This document shows positions 38,011-50,000 of a stretch of DNA of 64,000 nucleotides, one piece after another. The notes under the pieces were generated by a model, which had not been told where the DNA came from, did no database searches, and saw only the letters and a program-made list of their open reading frames with translations. Source of the stretch: Ailurus styani (lineage: Eukaryota > Chordata > Mammalia > Carnivora > Ailuridae); contig LNAC01000688.1 of NCBI GenBank assembly GCA_002007465.1, positions 460,584-524,583 of the forward strand, given 5' to 3'. Positions within the stretch are counted from its first letter, which is position 1. Each line of letters begins with the position of its first letter. The position numbers were made by a program, and so were the translations under genes.

Positions 38011-38187
38011 CAGTAGTTCTTAACCTTGGCTGCACATTCTAATTACCTGAGGAATTTAAATAAAAATGATTATGTCTGGTCCCACTCCAAGAAATTCTGA
38101 TTTAATTGATTTGTGGTATGATCAGGACATCTGATTTCTAAAAACTTTCCAGGCAATTTTAATGTGCAGTCCATATGGTAAGCACTG
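38011..38187. mobile_element. MER5-like hAT DNA transposon relic
   Basis: Begins 'CAGTAGTTCTTAACCTTGGC' and ends 'GTAAGCACTG', with an internal 'GAAATTCTGATTTAATTG' block. The terminal parts are roughly inverted (TGCACATTCTAATTACCTG near the left, CAATTTTAATGTGCAG near the right). This is the pattern of non-autonomous MER5-type hAT elements. No coding capacity. Confidence 0.65.
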
Positions 38188-38560
38188 ATCTAGAAGAATG
38201 GATGAACAGTTTGCCCTTCAGTCCAATCCTCAAAAATACTTTTCTTTTTTCAAGATTGGTATTTTAATCATTCTTTTCCACTATTACCCTTAATCCAGTG
38301 TGCCAGATCAAGTGGAATGAAATTAAAGATTCAGTATCTTGATTGGATGTTAATAAAAATAATAAAAAGTATAATAACCATTTACCTCAATGAATAATAC
38401 TGAAATGTAGACGTTATCCATCTGTTAATATAAAAAGTTCTTATATTTCAGTGCACCTCCTTATAGGGTTAGAATGTTTTCCTCCAGTTCCTCAAAGTTA
38501 AGCATGACCATAATAGTTGTTTCATTCAATGGGACGAAGGTCAAATAGCATAAGTCTCTG

Positions 38561-38594
38561 ATGGCCCATGCCATTATAAAATGGCATGGGCCAT
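38561..38594. repeat. Perfect 15-bp inverted repeat, 4-nt loop
   Basis: ATGGCCCATGCCATT (38561-38575), loop ATAA, AATGGCATGGGCCAT (38580-38594). The right arm runs straight into an (AT)n(AG)n microsatellite. It is too short for a pre-miRNA stem. Confidence 0.95.
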
Positions 38595-38618
38595 ATATAT
38601 ATATATATATATATATAC

Positions 38619-38651
<33 letters not shown>
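38593..38651. repeat. (AT)n(AG)n compound microsatellite
   Basis: About 13 AT units followed by AG repeats with one AAAG break. A TCTATC-type run follows at about 38747-38777. Open frames through it (Ile-Tyr or Arg-Glu runs) are artefacts. Confidence 0.95.
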
Positions 38652-38789
38652 ATCTGTACAATTTTATCTATACTCTATGTCTATCTTGAGATATTGTACC
38701 GTATCATACAATATTGTATCTATACAACATATATATCTATGCAACATGTATATCTATCTCTATCTCTATCTCTATCTGTAATCTGACCT

Positions 38790-39511
38790 CCGTTTTTAGG
38801 ACCAAGCTTCTAAAATCCTTGTAACTTCTTGAGTGACAGAGGTGATAGGAACATCTTTTGTTTTTCATAATGAGTCCCTTTCAACCATACCTGAATTTAA
38901 GATAATGAGAGGATTTTTTTTACTTTAATGAGGCCATTCTTGATGGGCATTTCCATAGTTTCGGAAAGGGAGCAGGTTGCCAGAAGTACCAACCATGTGA
39001 TTAGAGAATTGGACCTTGGGTTAGGGAAGACAAGATAGATACTGAGTTAATCACTAATGATCTATGACTTAATCAATCATGCCTGTTTTTAATGATGTAG
39101 TTCACAGTTCTGAAAGTTTGTCAATTGGTGAACACACCCACATGCTGGGAGTGTAGCATACCCCAAACTTTTGAGGACAAAATTTTTCTGCACTCTGGAT
39201 CCTTCCAGACCTTGCCAATGAAACCCTTCATCTGATTTTTCATTTGTATCCTTTTTACTATTCCCTATAATTAACTGATGATAGTAAGTAAACTGTTTCC
39301 TTGAGTTCTGTGAGCCATGGTAGCAAATCATCAAATCCAAGGAATGGGTTGTGGGAATGCCTTATCTATAGCCTGTTAGAAGTACAGATGTCCTGAATTC
39401 ACAATTGGTATCTGAAGTGGAAGGCAGTCTTATGGGACTGAACCCCTAATCTGTGGTCTGAACTAACACCAGATAGTTACTGTCAGAATTGTTTAGTGAG
39501 AGGAATATAAA
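38790..39511 (+). mobile_element. LTR-like ancient repeat, family B copy 1
   Basis: Shares ordered words with 46318-47070: 'CTTTCAACCATACCTGA', 'CCATGTGATTAGA', 'GAGTTAATCAC', 'TTGAGTTCTGTGAGCC', 'TCTGAAGTGG' then 'GGGACTGA'. A polyadenylation-like region before the 'GAGTTCTGTGAGC' word suggests a solo LTR of an old endogenous retrovirus. The class is not certain, and there are no viral genes. Confidence 0.55.
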
Positions 39512-40096
39512 ATTTAATACATTTGGCAGCAGAAATGTTGAGAGTAGGAAAACAATTATCCTTTAGGCTAGTATAAAACTTGCTCTATCTATTATCCACG
39601 CAATCCCAACAGAGGTTTTCCAGTTTGTGGGCATTCTTTCAGCCTAGAGCCCCAGTGAAAATGTTGTGAACAAGACTCCCAATCAAACTAACAATGGATA
39701 TTTAGTAGGAGAAAGAAATTAAAAACTCTTGATACTGTAATAAAACTTAAAACTATACTGACCATTTCATAGATGAAAGTTCTTTGTTAGAAGGATATTA
39801 TTCCATTAATTATCTTTTGTGATGGATATTGCACCACTATTCCATTAGTATCTTTTGTGATAGTCATTGCACCACTGAATAAATCACCCAACTGATTTTT
39901 GCATTCAATTTGACTTACCCGCCTTCTTCATAAAGATGTCATGAGCCATCTCATTAGATATTTTCCTGAAGTGAAAATCTAGGACTTGTACAACTTTCTT
40001 TTGCCTGGGTAATCTATTGATACTTTCAGAAAAGGAATAAATTTGTTTTAATGAACTTACATTAGGCCCCACTGATAAATTATTTATTTTCTATGC
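39512..40096. other. No gene seen
   Basis: Unassigned. Near 39788-39870 the words 'ATTCCATTA', 'ATCTTTTGTGAT' and 'ATTGCACCACT' occur twice about 50 bp apart, a small imperfect tandem duplication. Confidence 0.5.
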
Positions 40097-40300
40097 CAGT
40101 GGCTTCTAAACACTGGGTCTTGGAAAAGCCCCCATCTGGCAGACTTATAGTCACCTGAAGAATTTAATAAATACACAGACTCCTAGTCTGTACCTAAGGG
40201 GAATCTGTTCAGTAGATGAGGTGTAAACCTGAGACTCTATGTTTCATAAGCTCGATTTCTGATGAGAGTCTAATGTGAGTCATATTTGGATGACTGATTT
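40097..40300. mobile_element. MER5-like hAT DNA transposon relic
   Basis: Starts 'CAGTGGCTTCTAAACACTGG'; contains 'AGACTTATAGTCACCTGAAG' and 'ACACAGACTCCTAGTCTG', the usual body of a MER5-type element. Another possible element start ('CAGTGATTCTTAATTATAC') lies at 40306. Confidence 0.6.
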
Positions 40301-42130
40301 AGGTCAGTGATTCTTAATTATACTGGCATATTGAAATCAATGGTTTACCCTTTTTAATCTAAGTAGGACTGTCACATCAGTATAACAGAAGGTATAATAA
40401 AATGCTGAAATACAATTTGGTAAAAGAATGAAGAATGGACATTCAAAAAAGTTTCTCAGCTAACTCTGAAATCATTTCTTATTGTTCAGTAAAAACAAAT
40501 GTTCTAAGCACTCACAAACTATACATTTAATAAAGCAACTATATTGGCAAATGCTCTTAGCTATAAATGAAAATAAATATGGGTTGTTTAAAAGAAAGAT
40601 TTATTTTGGGTATTTTATAGCTTATAGAATTTCTAAAGACTCATAGCACCAAGATCGTATACTACCTAGCCAAGAACAGTGTGGCTGGCAGAAATACACA
40701 AGATGTTAGGAGACCATCAGCAGAAATTCTATCATAGCTGATCCAGAAAAGGAAGAGTCTCTGCTCTATATCTAGTCACCCCATTTTCTGGTACAAGGTT
40801 TAAGTGCTCATTTTTGAGGTGCAATCTGAAACTGGCCCCTATACGTTGAGGATGGGGAGAGACCCAAGAAAGAGGCAGACTGCTTTAACTTAGTAGGTGG
40901 CAGTTTTATCAAAGGGAATCTACATACGAGTCTTGTCCTGCTTGGCCACAAAACTATTAGACCTTTGTACAAGCCTGCATAATTGTAGAAGTTTGCAAAG
41001 ATGACTTACCTGGGTTCAGTCAAGTATACTATGCAGTGTATTTGGGCAACTTCAAGCACAAGAAAAACAAGCAAAGTGCACATTCCAAGACAAGAGAGGG
41101 GGGTGAGGAGCCTCTGATAGCCCAGGTTTAGCTCAAAGTTCAGCCAACAGTCATATCTTCTGGATGACCTCCAACGATCTGGGACATAGAATCTTACCCT
41201 TCACTGATATTTAAAAAAACACCTTCAATATGTATCTACTTGCAAGGCATCATTATTTGCCTTGAATCCAGGCTTCCACTATAGTTTCTCAGGCTTCAAG
41301 TTTCCTTAATAGCCATGTCTTCTAATTTCTTAGATCTCATATTCTTTGGATTATCCAATAATCTTTGCAATTAAGGAAACTCATAGTCATATCGAAGAGC
41401 TAAATAAAAAGAAAATCATGGTTTTTGTCCATCCATGTTAGGGAAATTGGCACATGCTCATTTAAAAAATATATTTAGTTATATATGTCAAATTACATGT
41501 GTATACACATCGCATATGATTTAGAATAGCAACGAGAGTGCTAGAGATTTTACAGAGTTGTCTTGGTTATTATTAACTCCAGAACTTCCATTTCTTTTTG
41601 TCTGATTTGCGTGGTAGGTTTCTTATAATAGAAGGGTTCTATCACCTAATAAACTCATTAAATTTATAGAATTAAACTTTTATTTGGGTTAAAACTTAGA
41701 CTACCACTGAGTAATTCAATTCTCCAATCATCTCAAAGACCATGGAAATAAAATCTTTGATAAACACATAGGAAAGCAAAAATGGCCATTCTCTACAAAA
41801 TTAAATAAATGAATACCTATGCTGTTGCAGGTAGAGCCACTGCTCTTTGGTCCTGTCCTACTGCAAGTGGTAGCAGGATGTCACAAATGAGGTGTTGGGT
41901 TTCCATGATGATCCACATTCCCTGAAACCATAGAAATCCCGGTTGCTTCTGGGTGTTCCTTTGGTCAATTTAAAGTAACTAATAACAGAGTCATATTCTT
42001 GGAATGAATGTATAATGCACTGTCTATTTATGAAGGAAAACAATTTGGTTCTGATGTTGAGCTCGGGGTCACATAGAAGTTGTCTCTGGTTTACATTCCA
42101 GAAAATTTACCTCTGAAGAACAATTCACTC
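40301..42130. other. No gene seen
   Basis: Apparently unique sequence with no SINE, L1 or microsatellite that I can define. The longest open frame is about 61 codons. Confidence 0.5.
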
Positions 42131-42141
42131 TACTTTTCATT

Positions 42142-42338
42142 ATTTTTAAAGATTTTATTTATTTATTTCACAGAGGGAGAGAGATCACAAGTAGGCAGAG
42201 AGGCAGGCAGAGAGAGAGAGGGGGAAGCAGGCTCCCCGCTGAGCAGGGAGCCTTATGCGGGCCTTGATCCCAGGACCCTGAGATCATGACCTGAGCCGAA
42301 AGCAGAGGCTTTAACCCACTGAACCACCCAGGCGCCGA
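42142..42338 (-). mobile_element. CAN-SINE, full length
   Basis: Minus-strand SINE. Target-site duplication ACTTTTCATT at 42132-42141 and 42339-42348. Confidence 0.94.
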
Positions 42339-42348
42339 ACTTTTCATT

Positions 42349-43820
42349 TTTTTAGTCCATTTTTGTGACTGATCTCTTAGGTAGAAATTTATATAAATGT
42401 CATTTAGAGGAATAAATTATTTAATGTGTCCATGGAAGCCACTTCCTATACCAAGCAATCATTTAGCATAAGAATTTACAAATTAAGAAAAGTGGAAAGG
42501 ATAAATAAGTTAAGGTGATCTCCTTGGCTGGCGATGCAAAGCAGGGAGTTGCTGTAAAACCAGCAGCTCTTTTGATTAAAACTTAATTGTTCGAGAAAGC
42601 AAGATTGAACAGCTCAAATGTGGTGTTCTAAATTTAGGAAACTTTATTGGAAGGGCTGCTTTCCCCTCCTAATGCTTTCTTTTGGATTCAAATGAATCTA
42701 AGGAATTTAACATCCTCAGAAAGAAGAGAGAATTACAGGGCATTAAATCTGCCTTCCTTTTCAAAGATATCATGTTATTCTTACTTGAGTGGCACAGGAA
42801 GCTGGTTTGCAATTAGAGGAACTCTTCACCAGCTAAGCCCTTTTGCAATGCATGCTCTGCATGCACTTCCTGGCAGCCTCATTCTGGTGCCTCCTGGATG
42901 CAATTTGATATTTAAACCATCAGCAGAATCACAAGTGTGGACAGTACTCTTGCAACAAAACCTTCTAAGTGATAGAAAATTACAAAAGATTGGACTTAGG
43001 TCAATTTGTGACACTGAAAATGGTCCGAAGGCATGACATAGGAGAGAGGGAGAGGGGACAGCTGAAATTGACGGACATAGATAGACATTTATAGCAAGAT
43101 CTGATGGAGAGAAAGAAGGAGTGGTGTGAGGCAGGTGGTACAGCCTGTGAGTGGAGGGAAATAAAAGGGGAGATTGACTGATGCCAATTGTGTGCGTGAT
43201 TTTTAGACACTCTTGAATTACTCAACTATTGATCATACACAAAGTCCCTGATACTTAATGAGCCATTCTTTTGTCTCCTTCATCATATTGTCAGTATTTA
43301 ATAACATATGGATGGTAACCTGACATGCTGTAGAAAGATGAGGTGATGTTATAATTGCCTTAGCAATTATAATAGCTGACAAAATGAAACAAACAGCAAA
43401 AGTGGGATTTTAAAAGCCAAGCTTTTATGCCTCCCTTATTTAATTTTGGAAACACTTAGCTTTTATTTACTCTAAAAAGTAATGATTTTTGCTAGAGGAA
43501 GATCTATCTCTTTAATGTCAAGAATGAGTCTTTTCTTTCCAAAAAAAAAAAAAGTAGGAAATAATGGATTTTGGAGCATTCGTTTATTTATGAGATTGAA
43601 TTTTCCCAGTTCTTTAAAGTGTGCTATATTCCTCCTCTGCTCCTGGACATTTACATAAAATTCAAATGTCCATGCTAATTACATTTGTTAAATCTTGCTT
43701 AAGGAAAAGGTCTGAGACTATGTTCAAGGTTTCAAATTCCAGACTAGAGACGACCAAAATTTTCCTTTGAAAATTGAGTTATTCCCATCATTAATATGGT
43801 TGAACTGTAAGGGAAGATGA
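42349..43820. other. No supported gene; longest non-repeat open frame
   Basis: Holds a 129-codon plus-strand open frame (42647-43036), the longest here outside recognised repeats and microsatellites. It has no motif, signal peptide or membrane segment I recognise, and a minus-strand frame overlaps it. A 10-bp inverted repeat lies at 43349-43372. I treat the frame as chance; conservation would decide. Confidence 0.4.
43349..43372. repeat. 10-bp inverted repeat, 4-nt loop
   Basis: TTATAATTGC (43349-43358), loop CTTA, GCAATTATAA (43363-43372). No T-run or known context gives it a role. Confidence 0.85.
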
Positions 43821-43834
43821 CTAGACTCTGTTTC

Positions 43835-44045
43835 CTTTCTTTTCTTTTCTTTTCTTTTTTAAGATTTTATTTGTTTATTTGACAGGGAGAGAGAGATTAC
43901 AAGTAGGGAGAGAGGCAGGCAGAGAGAGGAGGAAGCAGGCTCCCCACTGAACAGAGAGCCCCATGCAGGCCTCAATCCCAGGACCCTGAGATCATGACAT
44001 GAGCCAAAGGCAGAGGCTTTAACCCACTGAGCCATCCAGGTGCCC
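43835..44045 (-). mobile_element. CAN-SINE with (TTTTC)n tail
   Basis: Minus-strand SINE. Perfect 14-bp target-site duplication CTAGACTCTGTTTC at 43821-43834 and 44046-44059. Between the left duplication and the SINE body the poly-A tail (seen as T) has become a (CTTTT)n repeat. Confidence 0.95.
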
Positions 44046-44270
44046 CTAGACTCTGTTTCTTCTCTGTAAATCATTTCTAATAAATTAGGCCCCACTTTAC
44101 ATCACAAATAATGTTATCATTTACTTTTCTTTAGTGGAATTCCTTGTGGAATCCTAAACTTTATATGATAAATCAGAGATTTCAGTATAAAGTGCTTTGC
44201 TTGAAAACACATAGTTAGACTATGAGTTAGGATTTCTGACCCAGTGCATCCTTCACTGATGAAGAAAAGA

Positions 44271-44870
44271 TGTTGGGGTTTGAGACCAATAGCCACGAAA
44301 GAATTCTTGAGACATCTTCTGTGCAAAAAGGTGGTTTTATTAAAGCACTGGGACAGGACTTCTGGGCAAAAAGAACTGTGCAAGGGTCATGAGGAGTAGC
44401 CCATTATGTACTTTCTAGTTGGGAGGGGGTGAAGGTTAGCTAAGACTCTAAGGCAAGGTTTCCAGGACCTTGAGGGGCTAGCTATTGTTAGGAAAAGGTC
44501 ATTACTTACTGTCTAATAAAACCTTAGTCATGAGACCCTTCAGATATATATCAATGGGTCATATGCTTGGGGAATGATTACCAACATGTATCTTGGGAGG
44601 TAGAGATAAAGGAAGTTTCCAAAGAATTTTTACAGGTAAAAGTAGACTCACAGGATCCTGGGGGTCAGTCTAAGATTGTCTTTCTCCCTCAGCAAAGTAT
44701 TAACATAGAGGTAGCTGAGTTTCTAGAGGAATGTCACTCTTCCTGTTCCAAGGACTTGTCAGTGGGCTGTAGGCGGTGAGGTAATTTAATTTTTCTTTTG
44801 CCTTTGCCTCCCATATCATTCACTATTGCTCCCAGGGCAGGATCTGACTAACCATACCAGCAACACTGCC
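44271..44870 (-). mobile_element. LTR-like endogenous retrovirus remnant
   Basis: On the minus strand the segment ends 'CTCAAACCCCAACA' after 'TTTAATAAAACCACC' (polyadenylation signal complement at 44336-44341), the pattern of a gamma-type LTR with the terminal CA. The left edge at 44271 (TGTTGGGG) looks sharp; the right edge near 44870 is uncertain. No viral gene is visible nearby, so a solo LTR or fragment is likely. Confidence 0.5.
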
Positions 44871-45220
44871 TCAGAACTTCATTGATGGTTGGAGTGATAA
44901 ACCTCCTCATGTGGATTCTGAGCATTGTTGGTCTGCTGACCTCAGGTGCCTTCTCATCCTTAAGTGTATATACCTGGAATTGTAACCTTCCTTCTGTTAT
45001 GACGACAATGGGATTATAGCATTTAGGGTTGGAAAGGTCACTGGAAGTCACCAAGTCTCCCTGATTTTCCAGATGAGAAAACTGAAGTTCAGAGTTATTA
45101 ACCAAGTCACACAGATCCCAAGAAGTACAAACAAGCCTCCAACTGTGGTTCTGTCCTTAACACAATTCTTCCTTTGAAAATCACTTGCTACTTAGCACTT
45201 GTTTGTGTTGCACAGAAGTG
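44871..45220. other. No gene; MIR-like ancient repeat
   Basis: About 45010-45130 has 'TTTCCAGATGAGAAAACTGA' and 'ACCAAGTCACACAGATC', the pattern of a mammalian-wide SINE such as MIR, plus strand. Confidence 0.45.
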
Positions 45221-45372
45221 GTGGGGGGGGGTGCGTGGATTTTGAAAATGTTACTTTTTTTAAGATTTTATTTATTCATTTGACGGAGAGAGAGATNTGT
45301 GGGGGGGTGTGTGGATTTTGAAAATGTTACTTTTTTTAAGATTTTATTTATTCATTTGACGGAGAGAGAGAT
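45221..45372. repeat. Unmerged ~75-bp overlap around a single N
   Basis: 45221-45296 is repeated at 45298-45372 with one N at 45297. The copies differ by the G-run length and one base (GTGCGTGG against GTGTGTGG). The overlap crosses the tail of the SINE that follows, so part of that SINE appears twice. Confidence 0.85.
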
Positions 45373-45515
45373 ATCACAAGTAGGCTGAGAGGCAGGCAGA
45401 GAGAGAGGCTCCTGGCTAAGCAGGGAGCCCGATGTGGGGCTCGATCCCAGGGTCCTGGGATCATGACCTGAGCCGAAGGCAAAGGCTTTAACCCACTGAG
45501 CCACCCAGGTGCCCC
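45331..45515 (-). mobile_element. CAN-SINE at an assembly seam
   Basis: Minus-strand SINE with slightly shortened GA-rich part. Imperfect flanks AAAATGTTACTTTTT and AAAATATTACTTTTT. Its first 45 bp are also present at 45252-45296 because of the duplicated overlap. Confidence 0.92.
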
Positions 45516-45532
45516 AAAAAATATTACTTTTT

Positions 45533-46317
45533 ATGGAGAAAACATTTATCTGGACAAAAAGTATAACCTCATTTAGGTATCTTTTACATAGGTGACTATT
45601 TTTGTGAAATAAAAACTGTGTGTGTTACAGGTAGTTAAATTTGAAAAGGTTTTATTTTGGAAAAACTTTTAAGAGGTGCTAATTCAAATTACCTATGAGG
45701 GTGCTCATTTGAATTTCTTTAGAACTTTAAAGGAGTCCAACTGTCTTTATTTCTGTTCGTTTTGGGAGAAGCAGGCAAAAGCTTAACATAAGAGTAAACA
45801 TAAGAGTCCATCAGTACTTTAGCACAACAAAGAACTGTGTTTTCTGAAGTAGGGACTTCCACAGTATAAAACACTTACAGAAGTGACTCATTTCACAAGG
45901 AGAAAAATGAAAAGGAAAAAGACTCTTGAACTTACTAAAAATAGGACTTCTTTTTGTGCCCTTTGATCTGTCATAGGAGTAAGCCCATAAGCAAAACAGA
46001 CAGGATATTCTCCCTTGCTTTTCCTACCCTCTCTTGTGTGTTGCTTTCAGTCACTCCATGAAAGGGGCCTGAGTGACACTGCCGTGGAGCCATTAAAACT
46101 TCACCTTAGGGCCACAGAGCCAGGACTGAACTCTCACAATAGCTGACCCACCTCAAAAGCTACATTAAAGAGCCTCTACTATTGTTATTATTGATGTTCC
46201 CAATTAAGAATTTAGAAATTGACTTGGGTGACAAAAATAGGTTGAAATAGGCAAACATTATTAAACATTTAATTCATAATTGTTTAAAGCAATTGTGACA
46301 ATAAGAAATATATATTG
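45533..46317. other. No gene seen
   Basis: Unassigned sequence with no repeat or long open frame. Confidence 0.5.
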
Positions 46318-47070
46318 AGTTTTTGTCCCTGGTTCCTGGCAGGTCCCTGAATTTCCTGGGTGATGAGAGCGATAACATCTTTCCTTACTCATAATAAGCC
46401 ACTTTCAACCATACCTGAGTTAATGTGAATTAGGTGACTCTTGGTGACCCTTAGACTCCATCAGAATGGGGACTGTTTGCCATGTGATTAGATGGTTGGG
46501 ACTTAGAGCTCCAACCCCTAACCTCTGGAGACGGAGGAGGGTTTGGAGAGTGAGTTAATCACCAACGACCAATGATCTAATCAATTATGCCAATGAAATG
46601 GGACTGCCATAAAAATCCCTAAGCAGCAGGGTTGGGAGAGCTTCCAAACTAACGAACAGCTTCCAGGTTGGTGGACATAGCAAAGTGCTGGGAGGATGGT
46701 GTACGTGGAGAGGACAAGGAAGCTCTGCTCCTCTGCTCCTCGCACCCCCACAACGGCCCTATGCATCTCTTCATCTGCTCCTGAGCTGTATCTTTTACAA
46801 TAAACTGGTAAATGCTCGTAAAGTATTTCTCTGAGTTCTATGAGCTGTTCTATTTAATTATTAGGGGGGTTATAAGATTTTCCCAAAGTGCAGGTGGCTG
46901 GGACTTGTGAATGCCATCTGGAGTGGAGATGATCTTGTGGGCCTGAGTCCTTACACTGTGGGGTTTGTGCTACCCCAAGGCAGCAAATGTCATAACTGAA
47001 GTGAGCTATATAACACCCACTGGTGTCTGGAGACTTGGAGAATTGGTTGTGTGATGAAAAACACCCACAG
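46318..47070 (+). mobile_element. LTR-like ancient repeat, family B copy 2
   Basis: Better preserved than the copy at 38790. Contains 'ACTTTCAACCATACCTGAG', 'GCCATGTGATTAGATGG', 'GAGTTAATCACCAACG', 'ACAATAAACTGGTAAATG' (AATAAA signal), 'CTGAGTTCTATGAGCTG' and a final 'GGTGTCAGAAATC'. I infer a solo LTR of an old endogenous retrovirus with no internal genes. Confidence 0.6.
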
Positions 47071-50000
47071 ACTGGGTGTCAGAAATCTTTAGGGGAAATA
47101 TACTCTAAGTTAAAAGAATGTCAGAAAAAAAGGATATATATTTTTATTATTTGCCCCAGGGGTACAGGTCTGTGAATCATCAGGCTTACACCAAAAAGGA
47201 TATTTTAAAACATTTTGTAAGTCCTTACTGCTTGATTTTATATGAAGAAAGACAACAGAATTATAAAATTTGAATTTAATAAGTCTATGAAAATTCTTTT
47301 TTAAATAATAAAATTCAATAATCTTGGCCATGAAGATTCCTGGAGACATTTATTATTTCATTTTTATAGTCTTTATTTCTCTGTCCCTCCACCTTTCTAT
47401 CTCTCTCTCTCTGTCTCTTACATTTAATGAGGAGTGCCTATGTATTAGTCACTTTTCCAGAAAGAGAGCACAGTAATCAGTCTAGATCCTTCAAAAGTAG
47501 AAAGATTGATATGCAAACAAATATGTGTAATAGAGTCTAATTTTTTTTTAAAAAAAGGAAATGATCTCTACTTCTCTGAAGAATCATAGAAGGCTTGCCA
47601 TTTGGGAAGCAGGTAACATTTAAGGTGCAACTTGAAGAATGAATGGCATTTTAACAACATTACAATTTTAACATGAAACAATAATAGAGATAAAAAAAAG
47701 TGCTCAGAAAAACTATGAGTAGTCTGGGCTTCTTGGATTTGAATTCATGGAAGAATATTTATTTTGGTAGCATAGGAATACATAAACTGAAAATGGCAAG
47801 GCAGTTTGAAATCATATCGTGGATGTTTTGGTTGGAGTGCCAAGAACTTTGCATTAAGTTCTTTAAGTAATGTCAATCTAGTGTATACTTTTCAAAGAGA
47901 GAATAATCTGTTTGGGTTAAGGTCATTCTTTCAGAGTAGAATGAGGGATGGAAAGGCAAGGGTTTGGGAAAAGAAAAGAGGTGGCAAGGTATTATTAATT
48001 CATGCAATTTATGAAGTGTACCCACACCAAATGTGATACAAAGGAGAAAGGACAGAGGCAGAGAATGTGAGAATGGTTTAGAAAACTAATTTATTATTCA
48101 TTCATTCATTCGCTTAAAAATATTTGAGGCAACTATTGGAAAAAAGACTTAGCTTCTCTTCATTACAAAAGAAGCTAAAAATGTGCAGACCAGAAAGCAC
48201 AGAAGGGCAAAGGATATTTCTGAGCCATAAAACACGCCATTTCAAGAGCTGAGAGTAGAAAGGTATTGACAATTAAGCAAAGATTGGGTTTAAGAGACTT
48301 AGTAAATCATACTGAATTCGAATTTATTCTGAGTTTTATAGGGGACATAAATAGGTTCTTCATCACATTTGTGTTTTAGCCTGATTTTTCTGGTAGCAAC
48401 ATGGAATTAAATTTGAAGAAGTAATGGCTTATTAATTAAGTTTATCTCTGTGATTATTTTACCTTGGAGGATGAAGAAAGGATAGAATACATGAACTACA
48501 CTTTTGTAAAAATGTATTATCATAATTTTATCCTTTGTAAAATGGTGAACCTCATCCTTCATAACTATTTTGAACTTGGTCAATAAAATCTGGCCATGAA
48601 AATATTTTTCTAAATATTATAAAATATTGTTCTCTAAACAAGACCAAGAAGTTGTACCACCACTGTGCAAACTGCCCACTCAGCAGAAGTAAAACATCAA
48701 TGAAAACTAAATTCTACTTATGGCAGAATTACCTGAAAGGAGAGTGAACAGTGACAAGTAAGGTTTGCTCTGATGGGCACTTCTGTCTTTGTTTACTACA
48801 TTCAACAGTGTTCAATTTTTTTTAAAAATTCCTTTAGCATGCCTTAAAAATGTGTTCAATATTCAATCTTATAAAATTATAGAGTTTAATTTGTTAATTA
48901 AAAATTAACTAACAGATTTGATAATCTGTTTCTCTGTGCTAAATCACCAAAACAATTCAGAGAACTTCTTGGAAAAAGATGAAACTGACATAAGAAAATC
49001 TGGCTAAAAATCTGTGCTCAAAATGTTGGTGAGGTATACTATGTGTTTGAAACCTGGGTATATGAATATTTAAGGGACAAAGGAAGATGTTGAATGAGGG
49101 GAGGATTCAGGATTGAATAGATGTATAGATTAAGTTTGTAATGGTGTGGACTCAAGATTGAGGGGCTTCTACCTGAAGATTTCTAATGTCTCAAGAGCAG
49201 AAGTCAAAAGTCATCTACTGAGAGAGAAAAAGAGGAATCAAAGAAATTGAGATGCATGGTAAAGTCTGAAAATCAGAAATGTGAGAACTCTTTTTGATTC
49301 ATAAAATTTCTGGGCAAACTAAGGTATTAGAGGCTTTGATTCACACATCTTACCATCTCTATAATCATACACAGAAGTTTAGGTTTAGAAGCAACAAATT
49401 AAAGATGAAGCAAAGAGATCAAATCAGGGATGGTTTTTAAAGGACGAAAAGGGGAAGAAACTGAACACATTAGCAAGAGAGTGCAGAATTAGTGAGCCTA
49501 TTCAATATACATGCATGAGTAGAACAATCACCATCTACAGACCAGAAAAGAACAGGGTTTTAAAAAAATGAGTGTCTGAGACAGAGAGAGAGAAGTCAAA
49601 GATGTCTCCATCTTTTCTCACATAAATTATTGAAATACTACCTAAACATCAATCAAGATGGGGTGTATGAGAGAAGCATTATATGGATAAAAATACTAGC
49701 AGGATATTTTGAGTTATTGTCAAGAAATTCATGGGAAGAAAAGTAAGTATGGAAATGAGCGATGGAGAAAAATACACGTTTTAAAATCATAAGCACATGA
49801 GATATCTCTGAAGTAATAAGAATATTTAAAATCACCAAGAAAATGGGGAGTAAAAGAAAAACCTTTCCAAGGAGAGTATTATAGAAAAATATATATTGAA
49901 GGTGGGCAAAGCAGGGAATGACCAGGAAGACAGAAAAAAGTTGGGAAATATGAAATTACTCAAGATAAATAGTATGAAGAAAAAAAATACAACAAAATTG

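Noticed and set aside
38790..47070. One complete provirus bounded by the two LTR-like repeats
   Set aside because: The interval holds MER5 relics, SINEs and unassigned DNA with no viral coding domain, and the two repeats are strongly diverged from each other.
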